From the NCBI GenBank assembly GCA_017999365.1, contig JAGNLW010000001.1:256239-320238 (forward strand): a DNA stretch of 64,000 nt. The letters are read 5' to 3'. Below the pieces are notes generated by a model, which did not search any database, had not been told where the DNA came from, and saw only the letters and a list, made by a program, of their open reading frames with translations. The translations under genes were made by a program, and so were the position numbers. The DNA comes from Candidatus Aminicenantota bacterium (GTDB taxonomy: Bacteria > Acidobacteriota > Aminicenantia > Aminicenantales > Saccharicenantaceae). Positions within the stretch are counted from its first letter, which is position 1; every line of letters starts with the position of its first letter. Shown here one piece after another: positions 54,232 to 62,623 of the stretch.

Positions 54232-55512
54232 TTGGACCTGCCCCCGGCCCTCTCCCCGCCGCCGTTCTTCCAGCGGGTCGCCGGTCTGCGCCGGCGGATG
54301 AGCTGGAAGCAGGCCTTCACCGCCCTGAAATACCCCAACTACCGGCTCTGGTTCTGGAGCCAGATGTTCTCGATGTTCGGGACCTGGATGGAGTCGACGG
54401 CCCTGGGCTTCCTCGTCTACGACCTGACCAAGTCCCCTGCCTATCTCGGGCTGGTCGGCTTCGCGGCCGGCGGGCCGACCTGGCTGTTCATGCTCTACGC
54501 GGGCGCCATCGCCGACCGCATGCCGCGCCGGAACCTGCTCGTCATCACCCAGACGGCCATGATGCTGCTGGCCTTCGCCACGGCCGGCCTGACCTTCCTC
54601 CATCTGATCCGGCCCTGGCACATCCTGATCATGGCCTTCGGCCTGGGCACGGCCAACGCCTTCGAGGCCCCGGCCCGCCAGTCCTTCGTCCTGGAGATGG
54701 TTGACCGGGAGGACATGACCAACGCCATCGCCCTGAACTCGGCCATGTTCAACACGGCCATGACCGTCGGCCCGGCCGCGGGTGGCCTCATCTACGGCTT
54801 CCTCGGCCCGGCCTGGTGCTTCGCCATCAACGGGGCCACCTTCGTCGCCGTCATCGCCGCCCTGAGGCGGATGACGCTCACGCCGTTCGCGGCTCCCGCC
54901 CGCCGGACCTCGGCCTTGGCCGACATCAAGGAAGGGCTGCGCTACGTCGCCGGCCACCCCCTCATCCGGACCGTCATCGGCCTCATCGGCGCCGTCAGCC
55001 TGTTCGGCGTCTCGTTCGTGACCCTGTTCCCGTCCTGGGCCGTCCGGGCCCTGCAGGGCGACGCCCGGACCAACGGCTTCCTGCAGTCCTCCCGCGGCCT
55101 CGGCGCGCTCGTCGCCGCCCTGCTCATCGCTTCGCTCGGCCGGTTCCATTTCCGAGGCCGGCTCCTGACCGTCGGGACCTTCGCCCTGCCCGTCGCCGTG
55201 GCCCTGTTCGCGCTGGTCCGCGGGCTGCCCCTGGCCCTCTTTTTCGCATTCGCCTCGGGCCTGGCCCAGATCCTCATCTTCAACCTGGCCAACGCCCTGG
55301 TCCAGACGCATTCGCCCGACGCCCTGCGCGGGCGGATCATGGGCATCTACACGATGACCTTTGTCGGACTGATGCCGCTCGGGGCCCTGTGGGTCGGGAT
55401 CGCGGCCGAGCACGCCGGCCAGCCGGCGGCCATCCTCGGCGGGGCGACGGTCATGCTCGGCGTGGCGGCGGCCTTGGCCGCGTTCATGCCGCACCTGCGG
55501 CGCCAGGCCTGA
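54232..55512 (+). CDS. MFS transporter (enterobactin exporter-like, MFS_3)
   Basis: 426 aa from TTG 54232, or 404 aa from ATG 54298; neither has a convincing ribosome binding site, so the start is uncertain. Twelve hydrophobic helices are visible, starting YRLWFWSQMFSMFGTWMESTALGF. The segment GAIADRMPRRNLLVITQ is the MFS loop 2-3 motif. The 'NYRLWFxSQxxSxxGTWM' start is typical of the MFS_3 (EntS-like) group that exports siderophores and drugs. It follows the cupin gene by 12 bp and converges with the DUF362 gene. The substrate is unknown. Confidence 0.85.
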   Translation: MDLPPALSPPPFFQRVAGLRRRMSWKQAFTALKYPNYRLWFWSQMFSMFGTWMESTALGFLVYDLTKSPAYLGLVGFAAGGPTWLFMLYAGAIADRMPRRNLLVITQTAMMLLAFATAGLTFLHLIRPWHILIMAFGLGTANAFEAPARQSFVLEMVDREDMTNAIALNSAMFNTAMTVGPAAGGLIYGFLGPAWCFAINGATFVAVIAALRRMTLTPFAAPARRTSALADIKEGLRYVAGHPLIRTVIGLIGAVSLFGVSFVTLFPSWAVRALQGDARTNGFLQSSRGLGALVAALLIASLGRFHFRGRLLTVGTFALPVAVALFALVRGLPLALFFAFASGLAQILIFNLANALVQTHSPDALRGRIMGIYTMTFVGLMPLGALWVGIAAEHAGQPAAILGGATVMLGVAAALAAFMPHLRRQA

Positions 55513-55535
55513 GGCTTTCTTCGGGAAGAGACCGG

Positions 55536-56621
55536 TCAGGCGATCTCGGCCAGGCGGTAGGCCCGCTTCCCCAACCCGATGCGCTCGGCGTGGGCCAGCT
55601 GCGACGACCAGTCGATGTCGTAGCCGGCGCGGAGCGGGTCCTGGCCCCCGCCCTTGGCCACGAGCAGGTCGGCCGTGGCCTGGTCGATGGCCACCGGATC
55701 GAGGGAGGCCAGGATGCCGATGTCGGGGACGATGGGCTTGGGGGCCTTGGCCATGCAGTCGCAGTCCTTGGTCACCCGGGTCAGGAAGTTGAGGAAGACG
55801 GCCTGGCCCGCGAAGTGCCCGAGGACCCGCAGGGCGTACTCGGCCATCTTCTCCTGGAGCCGCAGGGAGTCCGAGTCCCATTTCATCTTGATGGCGCCGT
55901 GCTTGCAAACGACCAGGCACTCGCCGCAGCCGATGCACTTGGCCGGGTCGATGACGACGTGGCCCTCGGCCTGGACGATGGCCGCTTCGGGGCAGAAGTC
56001 CATGCAGACGCTGCAGTTGCGGCACTGCTTGGCCTGGACCCGGGGGTGGGTGACGGAGTGCTGCTCGAGCTTGCCGGCCCGCGAGGCGCAGCCCATGCCG
56101 ACGTTCTTGAGGGCCGCGCCGAGCCCGGTCTGGACGTGGCCGGTGACGTGGGTCAGGGCGACGAGAGCGTCGGCGTCGAGGATAGCGCTGGCGATCTTGG
56201 AGGAGGCCGTGCGGGCCTGGGCGCCGCGCGGCTCGAGCTTGTCGCGGCCGATGAGGCCGTCGGCGATGATGATCGGCAGGCCGGTCGTCTCGGGAGTGAA
56301 GCCGTGCGACCAGGCCAGCCGGAGGTGGTCGATGGAGTTCGAGCGGTTGCCGACGTAGAGCGTGTTGGAATCGGTCAGGAACGCATGAGAGGTCCGTTGC
56401 CGGATCTCCCAGATGAGCTTGACCAGCCACTGGGGCCGGATGTAGCCGGCGTTGCCGGCCTCGCCGAAGTGGATCTTGAGGGCCGTGAACTCGCCTTCCG
56501 CCAAGCCTTCGTTGAAACCGGTGGCCAGATAGACGCGGCGGGCCTTCTCGGCCAGGACCTCGGCGGGCTCGGCGGAGTCGGCGGCGACGAAATGGACCGT
56601 GGGCGGCTTCGGGCTCGGCAT
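55536..56621 (-). CDS. DUF362 protein with two [4Fe-4S] ferredoxin motifs
   Basis: 361 aa. An N-terminal DUF362 region (ALKIHFGEAGNAGYIRPQWL, ADGLIGRD) is followed by an 8Fe ferredoxin-type insertion: CRNCSVCMDFCPEAAI and KCIGCGECLVVCKHGAIK, near residues 205-250. A C-terminal segment of KPIVPDIGILASLDPVAIDQA completes the domain. DUF362 proteins are common in anaerobes and their reaction is unknown. It lies 15 bp downstream of the class V aminotransferase gene on the same strand and likely forms an operon. Confidence 0.88.
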   Translation of the reverse strand: MPSPKPPTVHFVAADSAEPAEVLAEKARRVYLATGFNEGLAEGEFTALKIHFGEAGNAGYIRPQWLVKLIWEIRQRTSHAFLTDSNTLYVGNRSNSIDHLRLAWSHGFTPETTGLPIIIADGLIGRDKLEPRGAQARTASSKIASAILDADALVALTHVTGHVQTGLGAALKNVGMGCASRAGKLEQHSVTHPRVQAKQCRNCSVCMDFCPEAAIVQAEGHVVIDPAKCIGCGECLVVCKHGAIKMKWDSDSLRLQEKMAEYALRVLGHFAGQAVFLNFLTRVTKDCDCMAKAPKPIVPDIGILASLDPVAIDQATADLLVAKGGGQDPLRAGYDIDWSSQLAHAERIGLGKRAYRLAEIA

Positions 56622-56636
56622 GGGTTCGTCCTTCCT

Positions 56637-57785
56637 TCAGCGGGCTTTGAGGATGGCGTCGACGGCCCGCCGCCCCGTCCCGGGCGCGACGGCGCGGCCC
56701 AGGCCGGCCAGCGTGCGTTCGACGGCCTCGATGGCGGCGCGGACCTGGGCCGAGGTCAGGTTGCCCATGTGGCCCATGCGGAAGACCTGGCCGGCCGTGG
56801 GGCCGAGCCCCCCGGCCACGACGACCCCGTTGGCGGCCAGGCCGGCGCGGAAGGCCCGGTCGTCGACGCCGTCCGGATAGCGGACGACCGACAGGGTCGG
56901 GGCGTAGAAGCTCGGGTCGGTGAAGAAGCCGAAGCCGAGGGCCTCCAGGCCGGCCCGCAGGGCCTCGGCGAACAGCACGTGGCGCTCGAAACGGTCTTCG
57001 AGGCCTTCCTCCATGATGATCCGGGTGCCCTCGGCGAAAGCCCGGACCTCGTTGACGCAGGGCGTCGAGAAATACTTCGTCGGATCGCGCATGACCGGCA
57101 GCCAGCGCAGGAGGTCGGAGTAATAGGCCGAGACGGAGGCCATCCCCCGGCGCTTCTCCATGGCCAGCTCGGACAGGACCAGGACGGACAGGCCGGGCGG
57201 CGCGCCCAGGCATTTCTGGGCGGCCGTCAGGACGACGTCGAGGCCCCAGGCATCCATGCGCTCGGGCAAGCCGCCGGTGGCGCAGACGCCGTCGACGATG
57301 AAGAGCGAGCCGGCCTTCTCGAGGACGGCCGCGTACTCCTCGACGGGGGCGCAGGCCCCCGTGGCCGTGTCGACGTGGGTGCAGACGACGACGTTGTAGT
57401 TCTTGGACTTCAGCCGGGCGTCGAGCTCGCGCGCGGTCACGGCCCGGCCCCAGGGGCACTCGAGGACGTCGTGCTCGAGGCCGAAGGCCTTGCAGATCTG
57501 GGCCATGCGGTCGCCGAAGTAGCCCTGGGACAGGACCAGGACGCGGTCGCCCGGGGCGACGGTGTTGAGCAGGGCCATCTCCATCGACAGGGTCCCGGCG
57601 CCGGAGACGATGAAAGGCTCGCCGCTCTCGGTGAAGACGATGGCCTTGAGGTTCTCGCAGGCCTCCTTGAGGTCGCGGGCCATCTCCGGACTGACGTGGG
57701 AGACCGTGGGCCGGGCCAGGGCGTCCAGAATGCGCGGCACGACCGGGCTCGGGCCGGGGATGAGGAGCAACTTGTCGTCGGGCAT
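56637..57785 (-). CDS. Alanine/serine-glyoxylate aminotransferase-like PLP enzyme
   Basis: 382 aa, class V aminotransferase of the AGT/SGAT type. Family segments: LLLIPGPSPVVPRILDALA, FIVSGAGTLSMEMALLN, HVDTATGACAPVEE, FIVDGVCATGG, the PLP lysine K191 in AAQKCLGAPPGL. It moves an amino group between alanine or serine and glyoxylate or pyruvate, which would link serine metabolism with the neighbouring DUF362 protein; that link is speculative. The ATG at 57785 has an upstream GGAGG. Confidence 0.92.
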   Translation of the reverse strand: MPDDKLLLIPGPSPVVPRILDALARPTVSHVSPEMARDLKEACENLKAIVFTESGEPFIVSGAGTLSMEMALLNTVAPGDRVLVLSQGYFGDRMAQICKAFGLEHDVLECPWGRAVTARELDARLKSKNYNVVVCTHVDTATGACAPVEEYAAVLEKAGSLFIVDGVCATGGLPERMDAWGLDVVLTAAQKCLGAPPGLSVLVLSELAMEKRRGMASVSAYYSDLLRWLPVMRDPTKYFSTPCVNEVRAFAEGTRIIMEEGLEDRFERHVLFAEALRAGLEALGFGFFTDPSFYAPTLSVVRYPDGVDDRAFRAGLAANGVVVAGGLGPTAGQVFRMGHMGNLTSAQVRAAIEAVERTLAGLGRAVAPGTGRRAVDAILKAR

Positions 57786-57854
57786 CGGGATCCTCCGGGG
57801 GCGAAATCCCGTCCATTGTGACCAATCGCCCCGGAGAAATCAAGGCAGCGGCCC

Positions 57855-59969
57855 TTACGCGACGATGCGGTACGTCGTACCCTCGAAGACGACGACGACG
57901 TTGCGGCCGACGGACAGGTACTTGGCCAGTCCGGGTTTGGCGGCCAGGAGACGGTAGAACTCCTCGGAGTCGAACGCGATCTCCTGGACCGGCGAGCCCG
58001 CGCCGTATTCGCTGTCGGTCCAGACGCCGTCCCTGAGATAGAAGGTCTTGTCTTCCTTATAGAGGATGCGTTCGGAGTCGGCCTGCGACGGACGGTCGTC
58101 GTTCTTGAAGGCGAGCGTGGCCTTGGCCGCCCGGACCGCGCCGGCGCCCGCGACGACGCCTCCGAGGACGGCTTCCCGGGCCGCCGGGGCCGCGGCGTCG
58201 AGCGCGAGAGCCTCGCGCTCGGTCACCAGGAACGAGGTGTAGGGCGTGACGATGCCGTATTTGAGCCCGAGGCGCTCGATCTCGGCCACGAGCTCGGGCT
58301 CCGAGCCCCGTAGCCGGACCTCCTCGAGCAGGTCGCCGATGCGCCGGGTCGCCCACAGGCGCGGCAGGAAGGACAGGCGGCCCCCGGAGCCCATCCGGGC
58401 CCCTTCCAGAACGAAACGGCGGGCCTGGCCGCCGGTCCGGCCGGTCAACACGGCCGTGACGGGGCCGCGCCCTGTGGCGCGTCCGACGAGGACGAGCTGG
58501 GAGCCCTTGAACAGGTCCGGCAGGACCTTGGGGTAGACCCGGCTCGTCTCGACGCCGCGGAACTCCATGGCCAGGTCGGACAGGACGGGTGAAGCGATCT
58601 TCTCGTAGAAGCCGGACAGGGCCCGCTCGAGGTCCTCGTCCTCGCCGACGTAGACGGATGTGCCGCGGTGGCCGGTCGCGAGGCCGTCGAGGAGCCGGGT
58701 GTTGACGTCGTGGCCGACGCCGAAGACGAAGATCCGCGACCGGTGGACGTCGGCCTTGGCGGCGTTGGCCAGGATGTCGGCGGTGTCGGTCGTCCCGGAC
58801 GTGGGCAGGCCGTCGGTCAGGAAGAGGACGTAGCCGGGGCGGCCGCCGCCGCGCGCCCGGGCCAGGGCCGTGAGCAGGGCGTCGTTGATGTTCGTGCCGC
58901 CGGTGTCCTCGATGGCCTCGACGAAGGCCAGGGCCCGGCCGACGTGCTCCGGCGTGGCCGGCACGAGGGCGTCCGTGAATGGCGTGACGCCGTCGTCGAA
59001 ATCGACCAGGGTGAAGGCGTCCTCGCGGCCGAGATGGCCGAGGATGAAGCGGGCCGCCTCCTTGGCCTGGCGCATCTTCGTCCCGCTCATGCTGCCCGAG
59101 CTGTCGAGGACGAGGATGACGTCTTTGGCCGCGACCCGCTCCCCCGCCGCGGCGAACCGGGGCGAGGCCAGGAACAGGAAATAGCCGCCGTCGGGGCCGT
59201 CTTCGCCGAGGAAGGACAGGCCGACGTCGTCCGGCGACAGCGAATAATAGAGGAGGAGATCCTTGTCGGGCCGGACGTCCCGGGCCTCGTAGCCGGCGAC
59301 CGCGGTCCCCGGGCCCTCCCGGCGGACGGACACGCGGTGCGACGGGGAATAGATGTTGACGACGGGGACCGGGCTCGAGACGCGAACGGTGACGCCGACG
59401 TCCTCGAGCGGGTCGCGCGAGAACCGCTCGGTCGCGAGCGGATAGAGGTAGCGGACCAGGCCGCCCTCGGCCTTGAGGACCTCGGTGTAGGAGATCTGGA
59501 CGCGCTTCTCGCCCCGGGCCGGGATGGGATAGACCCGGGCCCGGAAGAGGTCGCGGCCGAGGTACTCGAGCAGGCCGGGGTCCTTCATCCGGCGGACGAT
59601 GTCCTCGTAGGTCCGGCGGGCCTCGGCGCTCGTGAGGATCTCCCCTTCGATCCGGCGGTCCCCGACGAACATGGCGAAACCGGAGACCGAGGCGCCCTCG
59701 GGAACGGGGAAAATGTAGGTCCCCTCGATGTCGCGGCCGCCCGGGTTCAGGAAGACCTGGTCGACCGAGGTCCGGGCGACCTGCCCGTCGATCTCGACCT
59801 TGACCCGGTGGTACTTGACGCTGAGGGGCGGCGCGGGCTCGCCGGGGCGCCGGTCGGGGATGATGAAGCCGTCCGCGCGCAGGGGCGCGGCGGCGGCCAG
59901 GGCCAGGGCGATGGCCAGGGCGGGGGCGGCGAGGGCCGTCCGGGACCGGCGGGGAGCGGGGCTGTTCAT
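57855..59969 (-). CDS. VIT and von Willebrand factor A domain protein, exported
   Basis: 704 aa from ATG 59969 with a GAGGAGG ribosome binding site. Signal peptide of about 33 residues (ALALAAAAPLRADG). A VIT domain follows (SVKYHRVKVEIDGQVARTSV to about 180), then a vWA domain (LVLDSSGSMSGTKM as the MIDAS, TLVDFDDGV and LTDGLPTSG). The architecture equals inter-alpha-trypsin inhibitor-like proteins of bacteria, some of which are secreted or periplasmic. The C-terminus (about 550-704) is a separate alpha/beta region with LKYGIVTPYTSFLV. Function unknown; MIDAS suggests metal-dependent protein binding. Confidence 0.9.
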   Translation of the reverse strand: MNSPAPRRSRTALAAPALAIALALAAAAPLRADGFIIPDRRPGEPAPPLSVKYHRVKVEIDGQVARTSVDQVFLNPGGRDIEGTYIFPVPEGASVSGFAMFVGDRRIEGEILTSAEARRTYEDIVRRMKDPGLLEYLGRDLFRARVYPIPARGEKRVQISYTEVLKAEGGLVRYLYPLATERFSRDPLEDVGVTVRVSSPVPVVNIYSPSHRVSVRREGPGTAVAGYEARDVRPDKDLLLYYSLSPDDVGLSFLGEDGPDGGYFLFLASPRFAAAGERVAAKDVILVLDSSGSMSGTKMRQAKEAARFILGHLGREDAFTLVDFDDGVTPFTDALVPATPEHVGRALAFVEAIEDTGGTNINDALLTALARARGGGRPGYVLFLTDGLPTSGTTDTADILANAAKADVHRSRIFVFGVGHDVNTRLLDGLATGHRGTSVYVGEDEDLERALSGFYEKIASPVLSDLAMEFRGVETSRVYPKVLPDLFKGSQLVLVGRATGRGPVTAVLTGRTGGQARRFVLEGARMGSGGRLSFLPRLWATRRIGDLLEEVRLRGSEPELVAEIERLGLKYGIVTPYTSFLVTEREALALDAAAPAAREAVLGGVVAGAGAVRAAKATLAFKNDDRPSQADSERILYKEDKTFYLRDGVWTDSEYGAGSPVQEIAFDSEEFYRLLAAKPGLAKYLSVGRNVVVVFEGTTYRIVA

Positions 59970-60059
59970 GTTCGTCCTCCTCGAGGGGCCCGGCCGCGGG
60001 CCCGTCATGACCTACTACAACGGGGGGCCGGGGTTTGTTCCATTCCCCGGCGGAAAGGA

Positions 60060-60644
60060 TCAGGCGGGGAAGAGCGACTCGAGGCGGTCGCGCAGGGAGT
60101 CGACGTCGGGGAAGACCTCGACGGGCAGGCCGTCGAAGAGCTCGGGCTCGTCCGACAGGAGGAAGATGGCCCCGATCCCGGCGTCGAGCGCGGCCAGGAC
60201 GTCGAAGCGGGTGTCGCCGACGATACCGCAGGCGTCCGGCGCGAGACCGAGCGTCCGCAGGACCTCGAGGAAGGGGGCCCCGGACGGCTTCCAGAGCCCG
60301 CTCTCCCGGGTCACGACGCAGTCGAACGAGAGGCCGAACTTGCCGAGCAGGAACTCGGTATTGCGGCGGGAGTTGTTGGTGACCAGGGCGGCGGCCAGGC
60401 CGCGCGCCCGGAGCAGGGCCAGGAGCTCGCGGACGCCCTCCCGGAGGACCGAGGCCTCGGTCTGGGCGGCTTCGTGGGATTCCAGAACGGCCCACTTGGC
60501 CGCCCGCTCCGGGCCCACGAGGCCGTCGAGGTAGGCCAGGATGGAGGTCTCGCCGGTGCCGAGTTCGGCCCGGATGCGGGTCCAGTCGTAGTCGTTCTCG
60601 ACGACGGTCCCGTCGAGGTCGAAGATGACGCCGCGGAGCTTCAC
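60060..60644 (-). CDS. HAD-family phosphatase (phosphoglycolate phosphatase-like)
   Basis: 194 aa from GTG 60644, which lies 7 nt after the preceding gene's stop. HAD motifs: DLDGTV (motif I), VTNNS (motif II), KP (motif III) and GDTRFDVLAALDAG (motif IV). A small cap domain (about residues 15-85) suits the Gph/PgmB group. It hydrolyses a small phosphoester; the substrate is not clear. It is downstream of the AstE/AspA-like gene and both are on the minus strand. Confidence 0.88.
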   Translation of the reverse strand: MKLRGVIFDLDGTVVENDYDWTRIRAELGTGETSILAYLDGLVGPERAAKWAVLESHEAAQTEASVLREGVRELLALLRARGLAAALVTNNSRRNTEFLLGKFGLSFDCVVTRESGLWKPSGAPFLEVLRTLGLAPDACGIVGDTRFDVLAALDAGIGAIFLLSDEPELFDGLPVEVFPDVDSLRDRLESLFPA

Positions 60645-60651
60645 GGGACCG

Positions 60652-61719
60652 TCACTTCTCCCTGACCCGGCCGACCTCGAACAGGGGCTCACCATCGTTG
60701 CAGGGCGGCGTACCGATGACGTAGAGGAGGATGCCGGTGAACGGGGCCCGGACGTCGGCCGCGTGCCGGCCCTGATAATCCGTGACCGTGCCGACGATCT
60801 GGCCCTCGCGGACGTGATAGCCCATCTCGACCCGGGGCCGGAAGAGGCCGTTCCATCTCGAATAGACGACCTCGTATTTGTCGATCCAGACCGGGTCGTC
60901 GACGGGCTCCGGGCGGCCGTCGATCATCCCCAGGTGGCGCATGACGCTCAGGGAGCCGCGGACGTTGCGGACGACGGACTCCTCGTCCGTGCGGCCGAGA
61001 CAGCCGGCCTCGGTCGTGATGGCCGGTTTGCCGCGGAGGATGGCCGTGTTGCCCAGGTACTTGGAGTCCCTGGGGTCGCGGCCACGCGTGTCGTCGATGA
61101 TGATGTGCGTCAGGCCGAAGGCCAGGGCCAGGTCCTTGGAGCGGGCGTCGAAGGCCCGGTCGCCGCTCGTCATCCAGTAGGTGTACGGGATGAGGGCCTC
61201 GTTGCCGTCGCCGCAGTGCATGTCGACGAGGACGTCGGCCCGGTCGACGACGTGGGCGGTCAGGGCGGCGGCGATGCGCTGGCTGGCCGTGCCGGCCGGG
61301 TCGCCGGGGAAGACGCGGTTGAGATTTTTCCAATCGTCGGGCCCGTAGTAGATCGTCCGGCGCTTGAAGCTCGGGAGGTTGGCGATGGGGACCATGATGA
61401 CCGTGCCCTTGAGGCCGCGCGGGTCGACGAGGTCCCTGAGCCGGTAGAGGGCCAGGATGGGCGGATACTCGTAGGCGTGGACGCCGGCGACCAGGGCCAG
61501 GACCGGGCCCGGCGCCGCGCCGTGGACGACGATGTAGGGGATCTCCGTCGCCGCGCCGTCCTTGCCGCCGGGGACGGGGATCGAACCGGCCCGGCTCTCG
61601 CCCGCCGGGACCCGGGCCCCGGCGAAGACGAAATCGTCGGCCGCCCCGGCGGCGGCCGCCGCCGCCAGGATCCCGAAGAGCACCGCGCCGCCCGCCCGCG
61701 CCGTCCGTCCGATCCGCAT
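60652..61719 (-). CDS. Exported succinylglutamate desuccinylase/aspartoacylase-like zinc enzyme
   Basis: 355 aa. Signal peptide ends near AAGADD (about residue 26). It resembles M14-type AstE/AspA: GVHAYEYP (zinc ligands H80 and E83), LNRVFPGD, the third ligand in DMHCGDGN, and the catalytic Glu in ITTEAG. After this a C-terminal beta domain (RPRVEMGYHVREGQIVGTVTDYQGRHAADVRAPFTGIL) resembles a biotinyl/lipoyl-like fold common to AstE-type proteins. It hydrolyses N-acyl amino acids or similar amides, and the signal peptide points to the envelope. The HAD gene follows after 7 bp. Confidence 0.88.
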   Translation of the reverse strand: MRIGRTARAGGAVLFGILAAAAAAGAADDFVFAGARVPAGESRAGSIPVPGGKDGAATEIPYIVVHGAAPGPVLALVAGVHAYEYPPILALYRLRDLVDPRGLKGTVIMVPIANLPSFKRRTIYYGPDDWKNLNRVFPGDPAGTASQRIAAALTAHVVDRADVLVDMHCGDGNEALIPYTYWMTSGDRAFDARSKDLALAFGLTHIIIDDTRGRDPRDSKYLGNTAILRGKPAITTEAGCLGRTDEESVVRNVRGSLSVMRHLGMIDGRPEPVDDPVWIDKYEVVYSRWNGLFRPRVEMGYHVREGQIVGTVTDYQGRHAADVRAPFTGILLYVIGTPPCNDGEPLFEVGRVREK

Positions 61720-61748
61720 GGGCCACCTCCCTGCCCGCTATTGTAATG

Positions 61749-61784
61749 AAAAACGGGGCCGTTTCTATTTATATTTTTCATGAA
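61749..61784 (-). repeat. Dispersed AT-rich/GGCCCC repeat, copy 3
   Basis: On the minus strand it reads TTCATGAAAAATATAAATAG and ends AAACGGCCCCGTTTTT. The core AAACGG/CCGTTT is a perfect palindrome. It lies upstream of the AstE-like gene and shows the same AT tail as the copies at 19608 and 31512. Confidence 0.65.
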
Positions 61785-61816
61785 CGATCGCACGGAAAAG
61801 TCCCCCTCTCGGTCCG

Positions 61817-61846
61817 TTGACCGGGGCCTGACCGCTCTGTTATAAT
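61817..61846 (+). promoter_or_regulatory. Promoter of the small membrane protein gene
   Basis: TTGACC (61817-61822), 18 nt, TATAAT (61841-61846). The ATG at 61882 follows behind GGGAGG. Confidence 0.7.
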
Positions 61847-61881
61847 CCAGGAGCCATCCATCACCTCAGGGAGGTCCACTC

Positions 61882-62115
61882 ATGGGCAAGTTCATCGCCG
61901 TCGTCGGAGGATTGTTGGCCATGGCCGGCGGCCTGGCCCTGGTCATCTTCTCACCCCTGTTCCGGTCCGCCCTCTATCACCTGATCCTGGGCTTCATCCC
62001 GCCCATCCTGTTCTTCGGCGGCTTCATCGGCCTCATCGCCGGCATCAGCAGCATCAAGGACGCCAAGAGGACCAAGAAGCTCGAAATGGAGTCCGAGCCC
62101 AAGAAGGCCGAGTAG
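61882..62115 (+). CDS. Small membrane protein, two helices, 77 aa
   Basis: MGKFIAVVGGLLAMAGGLALVIF starts helix 1 and LILGFIPPILFFGGFIGLIAGI is helix 2, with a charged Lys/Glu tail (KDAKRTKKLEMESEPKKAE). It has its own consensus-like promoter and a GGGAGG ribosome binding site. No family is recognised. It is separate by 76 bp from the next gene. Confidence 0.8.
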   Translation: MGKFIAVVGGLLAMAGGLALVIFSPLFRSALYHLILGFIPPILFFGGFIGLIAGISSIKDAKRTKKLEMESEPKKAE

Positions 62116-62191
62116 GCCCGTTCCCGGCGGGCTCATCGAGGCGTCTCCCCCGCCCGTCCGGCCAGGGCCGTGCCGGGGAGGAGCCTTATCC

Positions 62192-62623
62192 GTGATCAGC
62201 ATCCACGTCTTCTCGCTGACCCTGCTCCTGTCCCTGCCGTTGCCCTTGGCCTCGCGGATCGAGGCCGCCTTCCTGCAGGATTCCCCCGTCCTGTTGCGCC
62301 CGCTCCTGGCCGGTGAGGGGACCATCCCCGTGTCCCTGCCCGAGCCCCTGGGACTGGCCGACCAGCTGTCGCCCGACCAGGCCTATCTCGTGTTCGCCCG
62401 CGTCTTCTCGGTCTACCGGACGACCGAGTTCACGACCGAGCCCCGCCTGTCAGCGCGGCCCGGCGCCGCCGGCGGCATCCTCAAGGCCCGTTGGTCGGTG
62501 CGCAACGTCCGGACCGGGAACCAATACCCCCTGCGCGTCTATTTCTTCCTGGCGCCGGCCCGGGGCCCGGCCGGTCCCGGCATGGCCCTGCGGATCGTCG
62601 AGATCCGCGCGGAGCTTCTGTGA
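62192..62623 (+). CDS. Secreted protein of unknown function, 143 aa
   Basis: Starts at GTG 62192 behind GGGGAGGAG. Signal peptide-like start (MISIHVFSLTLLLSLPLPLASRIEA). The mature part has an alpha/beta pattern (LADQLSPDQAYLVFARVFSVYR, ILKARWSVRNVRTGNQYPLRVYFFLA). The layout, a small domain with a central strand-rich end, resembles secreted DUF4783-like proteins, but this is a guess. Its stop overlaps the start of the large gene that follows (GTGA). Confidence 0.65.
   Translation: MISIHVFSLTLLLSLPLPLASRIEAAFLQDSPVLLRPLLAGEGTIPVSLPEPLGLADQLSPDQAYLVFARVFSVYRTTEFTTEPRLSARPGAAGGILKARWSVRNVRTGNQYPLRVYFFLAPARGPAGPGMALRIVEIRAELL

Noticed and set aside
53761..57843. Very long open frames antisense or out of phase to clear genes, such as 1360 codons on the minus strand at 53761-57843 and 1040 codons antisense to secA
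   Set aside because: High GC content makes stop codons rare in all frames. The sequences are low-complexity Arg/Gly/Pro/Ala-rich or Glu/Asp/Gly/Val-rich, lack family motifs, and cross tRNA genes or several real genes.
61570..61590. tRNA-like GGATCGAACCGGCC stretch in the AstE-like gene
   Set aside because: It resembles a reverse T-loop, but no acceptor, D or anticodon arm can be folded around it, and it lies within conserved coding sequence.
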